From Corydoras sp. C115 (Eukaryota; Chordata; Actinopteri; Siluriformes; Callichthyidae), in the NCBI GenBank assembly GCA_019802505.1, contig JAFMOC010000240.1, positions 528,501 through 592,500 on the forward strand: a stretch of 64,000 nucleotides of DNA, read 5' to 3'. The translations under genes and the position numbers were made by a program. This document shows, piece by piece, positions 31,180-42,213 of this stretch. Each line of letters starts with the position of its first letter. Position 1 is the stretch's first letter. The notes beneath the pieces were generated by a model. That model ran no database searches. It was not told the DNA's origin and saw only the letters and a program-made list of their open reading frames with translations.

Positions 31180-31529
31180 GGCGGCACGGTGGCTTAGTGG
31201 TTAGCACGTTCGCCTCTCAGCGCTAGGGATTCCTGGTTCAAATCCCCATCTGGGTGGAGTTTCCATGTTCTCCCCGTGTCCGCGTGGGTTTCCTCCGGGT
31301 TCTCCGGTTTCCTCCCACAGTCCAAAAACATGGATCAATTAATTGAGTTCTCTAAAATTGCCCCATATAGAGTGTGTTTGAGTGTGTGAGTGTGTACCCA
31401 GCGATGGATTGGCGCCCTGTCCTGGGTGTATCTGCCCAGCGCCCGAGACGTTCTCCCCTGGATGGGCATGGGGAACCCCACCGCGACCCTAATAGAGGAA
31501 AAGCGGGAGATAATGAATGAATGAATGAA
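31180..31529 (+). mobile_element. Full-length tRNA-derived SINE with 12-bp TSD
   Basis: Clean copy: head ggcggcacggtgg, box A ggcttagtggttagca, box B ggttcaaatcc, body and (GAAT)n tail. Flanked by tgatttaattga at 31168-31179 and 31530-31541. It inserted into the centre of the palindromic repeat. Confidence 0.97.
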
Positions 31530-31547
31530 TGATTTAATTGATTTTAT

Positions 31548-31573
31548 ATTATTATTATTATTATTATTATTAT
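31548..31573. repeat. (ATT)n microsatellite
   Basis: Pure attatt tract just after the SINE target site. Confidence 0.9.
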
Positions 31574-32030
31574 ATTCCGTTACAGTTATACACTCATTGA
31601 ATAATGCTACCTTTATTAAATAAACGGTAGTGTCTCGGCAGTTATATTTACACAGTAGTATATACACAAAACATGCTTAAATATAAAAAAGTAAGAATTG
31701 TTGATGCAATCATTTTCTCTAGTATGTTTCACAGAAGCAGCGTGTTTACGGCGCACCTGGCGCTTGCTGGGGCTGTATATGTCTGTTGCATACTCACTAA
31801 CATGCTCTATAAATGAATTATTGTGTATGTTGTACAGTTAAATTTTTGTGTACAGACAGAGACAGACAGACAGATAGATTGGTAGCAATTCTGCTGTATT
31901 CTTGTGACCACTTGCCCCGCCATGTTACACTTTTATTCTGAAACAACATTATTGTAAAATCCGACCAATGGCTTAATGGCCCGCCCACATATCCGAAATG
32001 AACATGCAAATGAGAGCACATATCTGAATA
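31574..32030. other. Centre of palindromic repeat, right of the SINE
   Basis: No gene. Ends with gaccaatggctt, catatccgaaatg and the octamer at 32004, which mirror the left centre (30906-31060). Confidence 0.4.
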
Positions 32031-32324
32031 TTGCAAGCCGTTTTAACATTTGAATGGTAATTGTTGATATCTGAAATAGAACACATTTTTACTAGAAGCA
32101 ATTCCATTTCAACATGTGAAAATGCAATTGTAGATATCTGAAATTGTTATTCTTACTAGTTACGAGAGAATTTAAGATATCAACAATTAAATTAATGATA
32201 TCTGTAAGCCGAATTTTCATTAGTTAAAATGTCATTTCTACGTGTAAAAATATGTATTGTTACATGTAAAAATTGTATTATAGATATCTTAAATGAAATT
32301 ACTGTTATGTTGGGCCTGGAATTG

Positions 32325-32980
32325 TTTTAAATCTATTTTTGTAGTTAAGTGACTTTTCTCTTGGTTAAGTTAAGTCTGGTTAAGTTATTGCATGTTAGTC
32401 ACACTTTTTAGAATGTTTGAAAAGAGAAATAAATGTTTTAATATGATTTTTTTTCTTAAGTAAGTTATATTAAATTATATTAGTTTTATCTTTTTATTAA
32501 ACAGTCCTGTGTGTCACATGATGTAGCACCTCACCACTGTTCTTCATGCTTTTTAAGTAAATAAGGTACAATATCTTTATTTTTTGCTCCTCTTTTGACT
32601 ACAAGTGATGATTTCCAAATTATTTCATAATATGGGAGGTTTTTTGTATAATTATCTTAAATTTCACTCTTCATTTATTATTTACTTATCCTTTATATCC
32701 ATTTATTGTCATATCTAAATCATGTTTGAGTTTCATGCTAAATATTTCTTTCAATTTAGTTATATGCATATTTAAATAATTACTGATATATTTACAAGTA
32801 CAAAATCAGCCTAATAAAATTTGCCTTGTCTTAAATTTATTTCAGTTTGTTTTTTATTTATTATATTTAAAAATAAAAATGAATTAAAGGGCAAGCTATA
32901 GATGTCAGCAAAAACTAAGTTTATTTACATTTACATTTATGAAAGGGAAGATAGATAGATAGATTAATTGATCGATAGCT
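32325..32980. repeat. Paralogous segment B (partner 22290-23254)
   Basis: Aligns from ttttgtagttaagtg to the gatagata tract, without the SINE and BEL insertions of its partner. Noncoding. It is the empty-site reference for both insertions. Confidence 0.8.
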
Positions 32981-33239
32981 ATTTATAGAGAGAGAGAGAT
33001 AGACAGATATGTGTATTTAAATAAATAATGTCATTCAGAGAACATAAAAAGTAGAAAGAGTAAATAAATGACTGGATGTGCATGCTTGCATACTGAGTGG
33101 GGTTTAAACCTGCAATGATGGGCAGTAAAGATAAGAGCCCTGTGATGCGCTAACTTAGTCTTGCTAAATAGCACATGTAAGAGAACCTCTCTGAAATAAT
33201 GGCAAAAACAAAACAAAATAATTATGAACAAGTTAAACT
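32981..33239. other. Unassigned sequence
   Basis: Contains a short GAGA/GATA tract at 32983-33010 and no gene that I can recognise. Confidence 0.4.
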
Positions 33240-33640
33240 TATGTTAGACTCGGGATGGTATCCTTGCCATTGTCCCCAGTAGCTGGCAAAAGACTTTCCA
33301 GAGGTGGCTAGCAAACTGTGGACCTCGGTCAGAGACTCGAACCACATAGACTAGACTAGAAACACATGCTGAACAAGCAAGTTTTCTTTGGGACTCACAT
33401 GCTCGAAAATCAGCCCATGTAAATCAGCACAACCAAGTAACACTTAGCGGCCCTGTGACAAAGTTCAGAGCAATGTGGGACCATGGACCATGGGGTTTAG
33501 TCCAAGGCTTATTGTTCTGAGCATATACAGCACAAGCTGAGAGGTGGGCTTATTTTAGCACTTTTTTCTGTGCTGGGAGGAAACATACACACCCCCATGA
33601 AGTGCCCTTTTTATCTGGCGTTTAACAAAATTGAAGGAAT
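33240..33640 (-). mobile_element. Decayed gypsy integrase fragment
   Basis: The reverse complement yields WSHIALNFVTG (about 33490-33455) and downstream, with frameshifts, residues matching the DRGPQFASHLW and GFHPQ blocks of chromovirus integrase (33330-33240). The fragment is heavily mutated and no neighbouring element parts are attached. Confidence 0.6.
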
Positions 33641-33780
33641 GATGTGGCCGAATTTGGCCCATGAGCTCTAAATTGCTCAAAAATTAGGTCAAAAGACAGA
33701 ATATTACATCACTAGTTTTGGTTTGCATAAATATTTATATACAGTATCTCATAACAGTAAGCACAGCCCTCACATTTTTG

Positions 33781-33896
<116 letters not shown>

Positions 33897-33948
33897 CTTT
33901 CCATTGGACAACACTGAAGATAAATCACTTTAATACAATGTAATAGTA

Positions 33949-34175
33949 GGCGGCACAATGGCTTAGTGGTTAGCAGGTAAGCCCCTCGGCGCTTGGAAAT
34001 CCAGGTTCGAATCCCAATCTAGGTGGAAGTTCCATGTTCTCTCCATGTCATCGTGGGGTTCCTCTAGGTTCTCCAGTTTCCTCCCACAGTAAAAAAAACA
34101 TGGATTCAAGGCAAATTGAATACTCTAAAATTGCCCAATATTGTGTGTGTTTTTGTGTTTCTGTGTAAAAAAGTG
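33949..34175 (+). mobile_element. Old 3'-truncated SINE
   Basis: Head ggcggcacaatggcttagtggttagca, box B ggttcgaatcc and body, with many substitutions; the 3' half is missing. Confidence 0.8.
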
Positions 34176-34718
34176 TGCCCACTCTGTGCTAAAGCACGCA
34201 CACTTAGTCATTTATTTACACTTTTTGCTTTTAATGTCCGTTGACAGACATTATTTATTTAAATATACCTATTTATCTATCTATCTAGCTGTCGGTCCAT
34301 CCGTCTGTCTGTCTATCTATCAGTGTGAAGTTTCTGTCCCCATAAAATAATCTGCCATAACAACTCAACAAAGGATGAATCCGGCGAAACAGATCAGGGG
34401 ACGGTTTGTTTATAAATATATGCTATTGTTTAAAAAAAAAGTTGGTAATAAATGTAGTAGCGTTATCAGTAAACAATCATTTTAGTAAGCAGAAAGTGCT
34501 AGCGTTAGTGGCTGAACATGCTAGCAACAACACCACGATTTCGGAAATGGTGCTGAAAAAAAGCGGAATAGATGCTGAATAAATGCTATGTACTAACCAC
34601 TAAGCCACCATGCTGCCCTGTTTTTTTATATTAAAGTATATTTTAGATTTAGGCAGATTTGGGATGTGAAAATAGGAACTGTTTTTAATGAACCCATAAA
34701 AATTAGGAATGCGTATGT
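34176..34718. other. Unassigned sequence with SINE scrap
   Basis: A short inverted SINE head (ctaaccactaagccaccatg) is at 34594-34615. A (TCTA)/(TCTG) tract lies at 34265-34320. No gene. Confidence 0.5.
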
Positions 34719-35198
34719 TGTAATGGTCTAAAGACCGAGCGAGGACGATCCGCTACTCGGAGTGATGAACTGGAACGGAGGTACAGTCAGAACAGGGTTT
34801 ATTTTCCAATGCAGGGGTAACGTAATACGAAGAACACACAACAAAGGATGTAGCAAACACAAGGCGGGTGGTGATGACGTCAGAGGTGCGGAGTACAAAC
34901 AACCAGGAGACTGTAGTGAAGGGGACTTGACGGAGTGAACACGGCAGGCTGACGAACTGCACACTCATAAAACAGAGAACAGCACAACAGACGAGGCAAC
35001 AGGAACACAGTACTCAGAGCACGAACAGAGCTGGTAGTGTCAGGGCTTAGCTCAGGCGTGGCACAAGACAAACTGGCGGTGAGGGTAGGGCGTGCAGGGT
35101 ATAAATAACAAAACCGTGATGAATCCCATGTATGCGTGATTGCAGGGGCATGAACACAGAGACCAACCCACACCACGTGACCAAAACAAACCGTGACA
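34719..35198 (-). repeat. gypsy 3' LTR (480 bp)
   Basis: TG..CA ends (tgtaatggtc ... aaccgtgaca). On - it contains AATAAA-type sequence (gtttattttcc on + at 34797) serving as poly(A) signal. Confidence 0.8.
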
Positions 35199-35211
35199 TT
35201 ACCCCCCCCCC

Positions 35212-36333
35212 TCAACGGGTGCCTCCCGGCGCCCTAAATGGCTTGTCCGGGAAGTGGCGGTGGAATTCAGCGATGAGGGAGGGGTCCAGGATCGCCGCCC
35301 GAGGGACCCAGGAGTGCTCCTCTGGGCCGTATCCCTTCCAGTCCACCAGGAATTGGATTCCCTGGCCACAGCGTCGGGAGTCCAGCAAGCGGTGGACAGT
35401 GTGGGCGGGCTGACCATCAATCAGACGGGGGGCTGGGGCTTGGCGGGGCGGGGGGTTGAGACTTCGTGACCCCACTTGAGCACTGCGGAGCGGGCGGCGG
35501 AGGGCACGAAGGTCCAATTGGGTGGTCCCAGCCCAGGATCCGGATCCTTAGCCAGCTCGCGTTCTATGATTCGGCGGACCTCCCAGGAGACACCTGCAAT
35601 GATACGGCTGGGAGGGAGAATCGTGTCAGTACTGGGCCCCTCTTCCTCGTCTACGAAGAGGCGTGACAGGGCATCGGGCTTCGCGTTCCATGTGCCGGGA
35701 CGATAGGACAGGGTGAAATTGAACCGACCAAAGAACAGGGCCCACCGAGCCTGACGGGAGTTCAGTCGTTTGGCCGACTGGATGTAGGCCAAGTTCTTAT
35801 GGTCGGTCCAAACCACAAATGGCTGTGCTGCCCCTTCCAGCCAGTGGCGCCACTCCTCTAACGCGAGCTTGACCGCCAACAGCTTGCGGTTCCCGACATC
35901 GTAGTTTCTTTCTGCTGCAGACAGCTTCCTGGAAAAGAAAGCACATGGGTGAAGACGGCCCGCTTCCGATCTTTGCGAGAGTATGGCTCCCACTCCAGCA
36001 CCCGATGCTAAAGTGTAGTTGGCATTGGAATAGGAACCCTCGACAATGTTGAAGATCCCCATCATAGGGTTCCAGGAGAACGGCGGCTCCGTCGGGGCGT
36101 GTGGTAACTGCGGGCGGCGGGTTAGGTACCTGGTTCGAAGGTGAGGTCACCGGTGCGGAAGCTGCGGGCAGCGAGGAGAGCGCAGTCTGCAGCTGTCGTG
36201 ATAACTGGCTCACCAGATCTGCCAATCCCTCCTGGTGACTGTACAGCAGCTCGAGCCGTGGGTCGGGCTGTTGTCCGGCCGGTGGTGGTTGTGCCGGCAC
36301 CGCTCCGGTAGCGCGTCGCTCCGAGGAATCCAT
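35212..36333 (-). pseudogene. gypsy gag-RNase H-chromodomain fusion by deletion
   Basis: From the right: gag start MDSSERRATGAVPAQPPPAG at 36333, reaching LEPYDGD near 36065. After a deletion comes RNase H (GAGVGAILSQRSEAGRLHPC, AVKLALEEWRHWLEGA, VWTDHKNLAYIQSAKRLNSR; about 36000-35750). After a second deletion in the integrase comes the chromodomain (VHRLLDSRRCGQGIQFLVDW, HSWVPRAAILDPSLIAEF; 35410-35250). The RT, integrase zinc finger and DDE core are missing. It cannot encode an active polymerase. Confidence 0.8.
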
Positions 36334-36349
36334 CGTGGCCAGTTTGTAA

Positions 36350-36556
36350 TGTAATGGTCTAAAGACCGAGCAAGGCGGATCCGCTACTCGGAGTGATGAA
36401 CTGGAACGGAGGTATAGTCAGAACAGGGTTTATTTTCCAATGCAGGGGTAACGTAATAAGGAGAACACACAACAAAGGACGTAGCAAACACAAGGCGGGT
36501 GGTGATGACGTGCGGAGTACAGACAACCAGGAGACTGTAGTGAAGGGGACTTGACT
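36350..36556 (-). repeat. gypsy 5' LTR, truncated
   Basis: Matches the first 200 bp of the 34719 LTR with few changes, lacks the tcagag insertion near 34880, and breaks off after ggggacttgac. Confidence 0.8.
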
Positions 36557-36683
36557 GGTCTTGAGTCAGTGCTGCTATCAGAGGGATAGTGGCTTAGTGT
36601 AAGATTTAAAAATTATATTTCATAATCATTCATGTTTCATAAGTAAAATTTAGCTTCACTTTTGACTCCAGCTCAGTAATATC

Positions 36684-37012
36684 CATTATCTTCCGCTTTA
36701 TCCTATATTAGGGTCACGGGGGGGTTCCCCATGCCCATCCAGGGGAGAACGTTTCGGGCGCTGGGCAGATACACCCAGGACAGGGTGCCAATCTATCACT
36801 GGGTATACACTCACACAAACACGCACACACTATATGGGGCAATTTGGAGAACTCAATTGACTTGACCCATGTTTTTGGACTGTGGGAGAAACTGGAGAAC
36901 CCGGAGGAAACCCACACGGACACAGGGAGAACATGGAAACTCCACCCAGATGGGGATTCGAACCGGGAATCCCTAGCGCTGAGAGGCGAACGTGCTAACC
37001 ACTAAGCCACCT
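36684..37012 (-). mobile_element. tRNA-derived SINE
   Basis: Complete body on -; ends ctaagccacc on +. About 5 percent diverged from the 31180 copy by eye. Confidence 0.9.
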
Positions 37013-37103
37013 AGGAGGTAATATAAAATAAAAAAAATATTTTGCACGAGTTACAACATTTATTCATTATTTTCTGCTTAATCCTCTACTAGTGCGCATG
37101 GGG

Positions 37104-37411
37104 GTGGCACAGTGGCTTAGTGGTTAACACGTTCCCCTCTCGGGCTAGGGATTTCAGGTTTGAATCCCAATCTGGGTGGAGTTTCCATGTTCTCCCCGTG
37201 TCCGCGTGGGTTTCCACCGGGTTCTCCGGTTTCTTCCACAGTCCAAAAACATGGATCAAGTCAATTGAATTCTCCAAAAATTGCCCCATATAGAGTGTGT
37301 TTGTGAGTGAGTGTGTGCCCAGCGATGGATTGGCGCCCTGTCCTGGGTCTATCTGCCCAGCGCCCGAAACGTTCTCCCCTGGATGGGCATGGGGAACCCC
37401 ACCACGACCCT
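37104..37411 (+). mobile_element. tRNA-derived SINE
   Basis: Head gtggcacagtggcttagtgg, box B-like gtttgaatccc, and 3' region to accctaatag. The tail is replaced by a (AATAG)n run at 37411-37430. Confidence 0.9.
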
Positions 37412-37430
37412 AATAGAATAGAATAGAATA

Positions 37431-37678
37431 GAATTCAACTTTATTGTCATTGCTCAATATGAACAACGAAATACAGTTTGCATCTATCCAGAAGTGCTTT
37501 AGCATATATATATATATAAATATATACATTACAAGTGGTAAGTAGAATATACAGATGTGAATGTACAGATTATAATATGAAATATACAGCTATGGTGTAC
37601 AGACTAGTGGAATATACAGATGTAATGTACAGATTATAAACAGATTATAAATATGAAATATACAGCTATGATGTACAG
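37431..37678 (-). mobile_element. LINE 3' tail with about 65-bp minisatellite
   Basis: caactttattgtcattgctc is a typical antisense 3' end of a fish LINE. It leads into tandem units containing atgtacagattataa and atatacagctatg, which continue beyond the gypsy element at 45130-45340. Confidence 0.6.
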
Positions 37679-38254
37679 TGTTACGACGTTTAGGACAAAA
37701 ACAGAAGACTAGTCAAAAACAGTTCAGTTCTGTTTTAATGCAGATCCCTTGACGTCGGGAAAAAACGATGGCATTCAACAAAAACAAAAAACTAAACAAA
37801 AGCACTGGAGCGCCGCAGATTCAAAAAATGACGGAACGAATCGGTCACGTGACTCTGGGAACGGGGTCAGCGTCACCAGTGACGTCGCTGTAGACCGGTG
37901 ACGAGAGTTTCCGCCTCCTGCTGTGTGGGAACTGGGACACGTCACTCCTCCTTCCTTGCAGACACGTGATCATCCAAAACACTGTCTGACACTGAAGAGA
38001 CCGTCGCTGTGGGAAACGAAAACGTAGCTCCGAGGACCTAAGCAAAAAACGGAGATCCAGTATACAACACAAGCACAGCGTAAACAAGAAGCGAACTGCA
38101 GGAGAGAACAAAGATCCTTTGCGGGGAAGGAGCAATTCTGACCGCCTTAAATAGGAAATGACGTGGGTGGAAAATAGTAATCAGCTGACATCAATAATCC
38201 GGAGAGACAGACCGTGATAGGCGGGGAGCCGGGCGAACCGCGGGAACACTGACA
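37679..38254 (-). repeat. gypsy 3' LTR (576 bp)
   Basis: Starts tgttacgacg and ends acactgaca on +. A TATA-like ctatttaagg (read on -) lies near 38155, and AATAAA-like sequence is weak. Confidence 0.95.
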
Positions 38255-38893
38255 TTACCCCTCCCGGACGGGGGTCCTAAGACCGGGTCATAGGCCAGTT
38301 GGGGACCCCTAGGATTGCCTTGGCGGCGAGGGCGTCCTCTGGGCCGCGGGGCTGGTCTCTCGGGAAAATTACGATGAAACTCCCGGATCAACTCCTTGTC
38401 CAGAATGTCCTCCGTGAACACCCAACTGCGTTCCTCGGGTCCAAATCCCTCCCACTCCACTAAATATTGCAGTCTACGATTGCGTCTGCGTGAGTTGAGT
38501 AGGGACGATACCGTATAGATATTGGGTTCTGTCTCAGAGGAGGGTTCCGCGTTGGCCTCTCGCCAGGTGGTCTCGAGAGGTCCAGGGACAAAGGGTTTAA
38601 GACGAGAGACGTGGAATGTAGGGTGTATACGCATATGCCGGGGGAGACTAAGGCGGACAGCCACCTCATTAACTCTAGCCGCAATGGGGAAAGGACCTAA
38701 ATACCTCGGCAAGAGCTTCCGAGTACCTCTGCGACACCGAATATCCCTGGACCTAAGCCAAACCATGTCCCCTACTTGGTATTGGGGCGTCTCCCCGCGA
38801 GAGCGATCGGCCTGACGTTTGGCGCGTTGTAGAACTGTCTCAATACGACGGTGAACCTGTTCCCAAATACCCTCGCTACGCGAAACCAGGCGT
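38191..38893 (-). pseudogene. gypsy integrase C-terminus and chromodomain
   Basis: In frame from about 38893: VGDMVWLRSRDIRCRRGTRK, then YLGPFPIAARVNEVAVRL and the chromodomain YTVSSLLNSRRRNRRLQYLV with WEGFGPEERSWV. The chromodomain probably directs integration to marked chromatin in this clade. The frame then runs through the polypurine tract into the LTR. It is separated from the rest of pol by the frameshift near 38893. Confidence 0.85.
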
Positions 38894-40281
38894 CCACAGC
38901 GGGAGCGTCCGTGGCTGTGCTATCCCATGGGGCGAACGGAGGTTGGTATCCAAGAACGCACTGATATGGGGTAAGACCAGTGGAGGAGTGTCTCAGGGAA
39001 TTTTGAGCGATCTCTGCCCATGGTAGATACCGTGACCAGTCGGTGGGATTACGGTGAGCATATAAGCGTAATAATTTTGACACCTCCTGGTGAGCCCTCT
39101 CACATGCTCCATTAGACTCTGGATGAAACTCAGAAGTTAAGCAGACCGATACCCCTAGTTTCTCCATGAACGCCCGCAACACTGCCGACGTGAACTGGGC
39201 TCCCCGGTCGGAAAGAATCGACTCTGGGATACCGAACGTAGTAAAAATATGTTGGAACAATAATTCTGTGGTTTCGAACGCAGAAGGCATACTTTTGATA
39301 AGAATTAGGCGAATAGCGCGGGAGAAACGATCTAGAACTGAGCAGATGACTGAGTAGCTGTTAGGAGTAAGGCCAGTAATAAAATCAATGGAAATGTGTG
39401 CCCACGGACGATCAGGAACCGGAAGCGGGAGCAACTTACCGGCAGGCAAGGTACGCGGGGTCTTGCAAGCGGCGCAAAGAGAGCAAGACAGTACGAACCT
39501 CTGCACGTCGGTACGAAGCGTCTCCCACCAATATTTCCGCAACAATACTTGTATAGTGCGACCGACTCCCGGGTGACCTGCGCTAAGGGATGTGTGAGCC
39601 CACAAGATAAGCCGATCTCGGAGAGTAGGGGGGACATAAAGTGCTTCCGCCGGACATCCAGGGGGAGGAGCTGTTCCGGAGGTAGCGTCACGAATCAACT
39701 GGTCAATCTCCCACTGGATAGGACAAACGAAGCGATGGGGTGGAATAATCGCGTCACCTAACTCGGGATCAGACTCAGCAGGGCCGTGGACACGCGACAA
39801 AGCGTCCGCCCTACGGTTCTCCCTCCCCGGACGAAACGAGATAAGAAGGTCAAAGTTGTTAAAAAACAGAGACCACCGGGCCTGGCGGGCGTTCATACGT
39901 CGTGCTCCCTTCAAGAATTCTAAATTCTTGTGATCTGTGAGAACGAGGATTTGGAACGGAGAACCGATAAGCCAATGACGCCACTCTTCTAAAGCCAGCT
40001 TGACAGCTAATAGCTTGCGATCACCAATTCCGTAATTACACTCGGCAGCACTAAACTTACGGGAGAAGTAGGCTATAGGACTAAGTACTGAACTATTTGC
40101 CCCCTTTTGGGACAGAATAGCTCCCACCCCGCTACACGATGCGTCCACCTCTACCACAAACTGTTTGCTACAGTCCGGGTGTATAAGGACTGGAGCTGAG
40201 GTAAAACACCTTTTAAGTTCCTGGAACGCTCGATCCACCTCAGAGTTCCACCGTAACACCTTGGGTTTGCCTTTAAGCAGT
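38894..40281 (-). pseudogene. gypsy RNase H and integrase core
   Basis: RNase H: FVVEVDASCSGVGAILSQKG, AVKLALEEWRHWLIGS, LTDHKNLEFLKGARRMNARQ. Integrase: zinc HHCC region (LWAHTSLSAGHPGVGRT, LSCSLCAACK), then the DDE core (ISIDFITGLTPNSYS, ILSDRGAQFTSAVLRAFMEK, FHPESNGACERAHQEV). The catalytic residues are all present. On its 5' side the frame runs out into the L2 insertion at 40282. Confidence 0.9.
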
Positions 40282-42213
40282 GATTTATTCAGTACTTTCA
40301 ACTCCCTACTAACTCCTCCCTCTCCCCCTCCTAACACTTCTCTGTCAGCTGATGTCTTTGCAACTTTTTTCACAGAAAAAATTGAGGGCATCAGCAAACT
40401 CTTTCATACTCACTATTTCCACAACACTACATCTCGCACATCCAGCCATCCCACCCTCTCCTCCTTCTCCCCTGTCACAGAATCTGACATCTCCAAAATT
40501 CTTCTTGCCAGTAACCCAACTACTTGCCCCCTTGATTCTATCCCATCCCACCTTCTTCAATCCATTGCTTCCTCCATCACACCAGCTCTCACACACATCA
40601 TTAACTCCTCTCTCACGTCAGGGACTTTTCCAAATTGTTTTAAACAAGCCATAGTCAAACCCCTACTCAAAAAACCTACGCTCAACCCACATTTGGTCGA
40701 GAGCTACAGACCTGTTTCTCTTTTACCTTTCCTGTCTAAAACACTTGAATGGGTGGTATCCACACAGGTCTCCAAATTTCTTAATCAGAATAATCTCCTT
40801 GATCCCAATCAATCCGGTTTTAGATGTGGTCACTCCACGGAGACAGCATTGCTCTCTGTGATTGACTCACTTAAATCTGCCAAAGCCAAATCTCAATCCT
40901 CGGTCCTCATTTTGTTAGACCTTTCTGCAGCTTTTGATACAGTAAATGATCAGATTCTACTGTCCACTCTAGCTGAATTAGGCTTTTCTGATACGACACT
41001 TGAATGGTTTCGATCCTATCTCACAGGAAGGACCTTCAAAGTGTCATGGAATGGGGAGATCTCTAACTCTCACCAAGTACGCACTGGTGTGCCTCAGGGC
41101 TCTGTACTTGGTCCTCTCCTCTTCTCACTTTACATGACATCACTGAGCACAGTCATCCAGGCGCATGGTTTCTCTTACCACTGCTATGCTGATGACACTC
41201 AACTTCATCTGTCTTTTGCCCCTGATGACACCACCATCTCAAATCGGGTATCTGCATGCCTCTCCGACATATCTGTCTGGATGAAGGCCCGTCATCTCAA
41301 ATTAAACTTAGAAAAAACAGAGCTTCTCATTATCCCTGCTAAACCCTCAATCCATCACAACCTGACCTTCCAAATTGATGGCACCACAATCTCCCCAACC
41401 GATTCGGTCCGGAACCTTGGGTTCACAATAGACTCCCACCTTAAACTCTCTGATCATGTTATCAAAACCGCCCGTTCTTGTAGATTCCTTCTTTATAACA
41501 TAAGGAAGATCAGACCCTTTCTGACTGAACATGCTACCCAACTGCTTGTTCAAGCCCTAGTCTTATCCCGGCTTGATTATTGTAATGCACTACTTGCCGG
41601 TATCCCAACTTCCACCATCAGACCTCTCCAACTAATTCAAAACTCTGCAGCCCGACTTGTGTTTAACCAGCCCAAGCGAACTCATGTCACTCCATTACTC
41701 ACTTCCCTCCATTGGCTTCCTGTAGCTGCTCGCATTCAGTACAAGTCGCTGACTCTGGCATACAGAACCATTTCTGGATCTTCCCCCTCTTACCTTCACT
41801 CTATCTTTTCAAAATACACTCCGACTCATTCACTTCGCTCCAGTGATGATTGCCGCCTGGCGATTCCACCTCACCGAGGAGCTAATTCTCATTCTGTGGC
41901 GTTCACCACTGCAAAATGGTGGAACGATCTTCCCAACTCTGTCCATAAGGCAGAATCTCTATACAGTTTTAAGAAACTACTTAAGACGCATCTATTTAAC
42001 AAATACCTGTTATAAAAAAATAAAAAATAAATAAAAAAAAAAAGGGGGGGGGGGGGGGGGGGGGCGCAGCTTCGAACAACAATCAGGTTTGATGAACTTA
42101 CAGTATAGTTGGTTTTCTTCATGGCTTCTGACTTGTGGTGTTCTCATTTGTAAGTCGCTTTGGATAAAAGCATCTGCTAAATGACTAAATGTAAATGTAA
42201 ATGTAAATGTAAT
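40282..42213 (+). mobile_element. Nested 5'-truncated L2 LINE
   Basis: Inserted into gypsy pol in antisense to it. The 5' end is truncated before the RT and the 3' end carries ctttggataaaagcatctgctaaatg and the (TGTAAA)n tail (42187-42213) typical of teleost L2. A poly-A/poly-G run lies at 42015-42064. Right and left flanks of gypsy resume within about one codon of each other. Confidence 0.95.
40290..42015 (+). CDS. L2 LINE reverse transcriptase, intact frame without endonuclease
   Basis: This protein would reverse-transcribe LINE RNA. The frame is open for about 575 codons from the truncation to its natural end (HLFNKYLL). Motifs in order: ESDISKILLASNPTTCPLDS, AIVKPLLKKPTLNPHLVESY, SGFRCGHSTETALLSVIDSL, LLDLSAAFDTVNDQ, GVPQGSVLGPLLFSLY, YADDTQLHLSF (catalytic), DYCNALLAGIPTSTIR, LHWLPVAARIQYKSL and WWNDLPNSVHKAESL. 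No start codon of its own is evident: the first 43 codons upstream (from 40165) are antisense gypsy sequence. The lack of stops suggests a recent insertion. Confidence 0.9.

Larger units (their letters stand above)
30063..32330. repeat. Palindromic-hexamer repeat element
   Basis: AT-rich element with no coding capacity, made of ACTAGT and GATATC palindromes (variants ACATGT, CATATC) at 21-22 bp spacing from 30110 to 30890 and again from 32066 to 32304. The tags gcaagccgttttaacattt (30066, 32032) and gttgggcctggaattg (30657, 32309) each occur twice in the same order, so two array blocks flank a centre. The centre holds ATGCAAAT octamers, two TGACGTCA sites and a SINE. I do not recognise the family. 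Possibly a non-autonomous DNA transposon; I could not define terminal repeats or a target duplication. Confidence 0.7.
34719..36556 (-). mobile_element. Deletion-derived chromodomain gypsy element
   Basis: Left (3') LTR 34719-35198 and a truncated right (5') LTR 36350-36556 share the tgtaatggtctaaagaccgagc start. Between them, on -, gag N-terminus, RNase H and the chromodomain are joined by deletions. A C-run (35201-35210) gives the polypurine tract on -. No target duplication could be checked because the right LTR is cut. Confidence 0.85.

Noticed and set aside
31180..31260. tRNA gene
   Set aside because: Box A and B are present but the cloverleaf is not closed and the sequence continues as a SINE with tail and target duplications.
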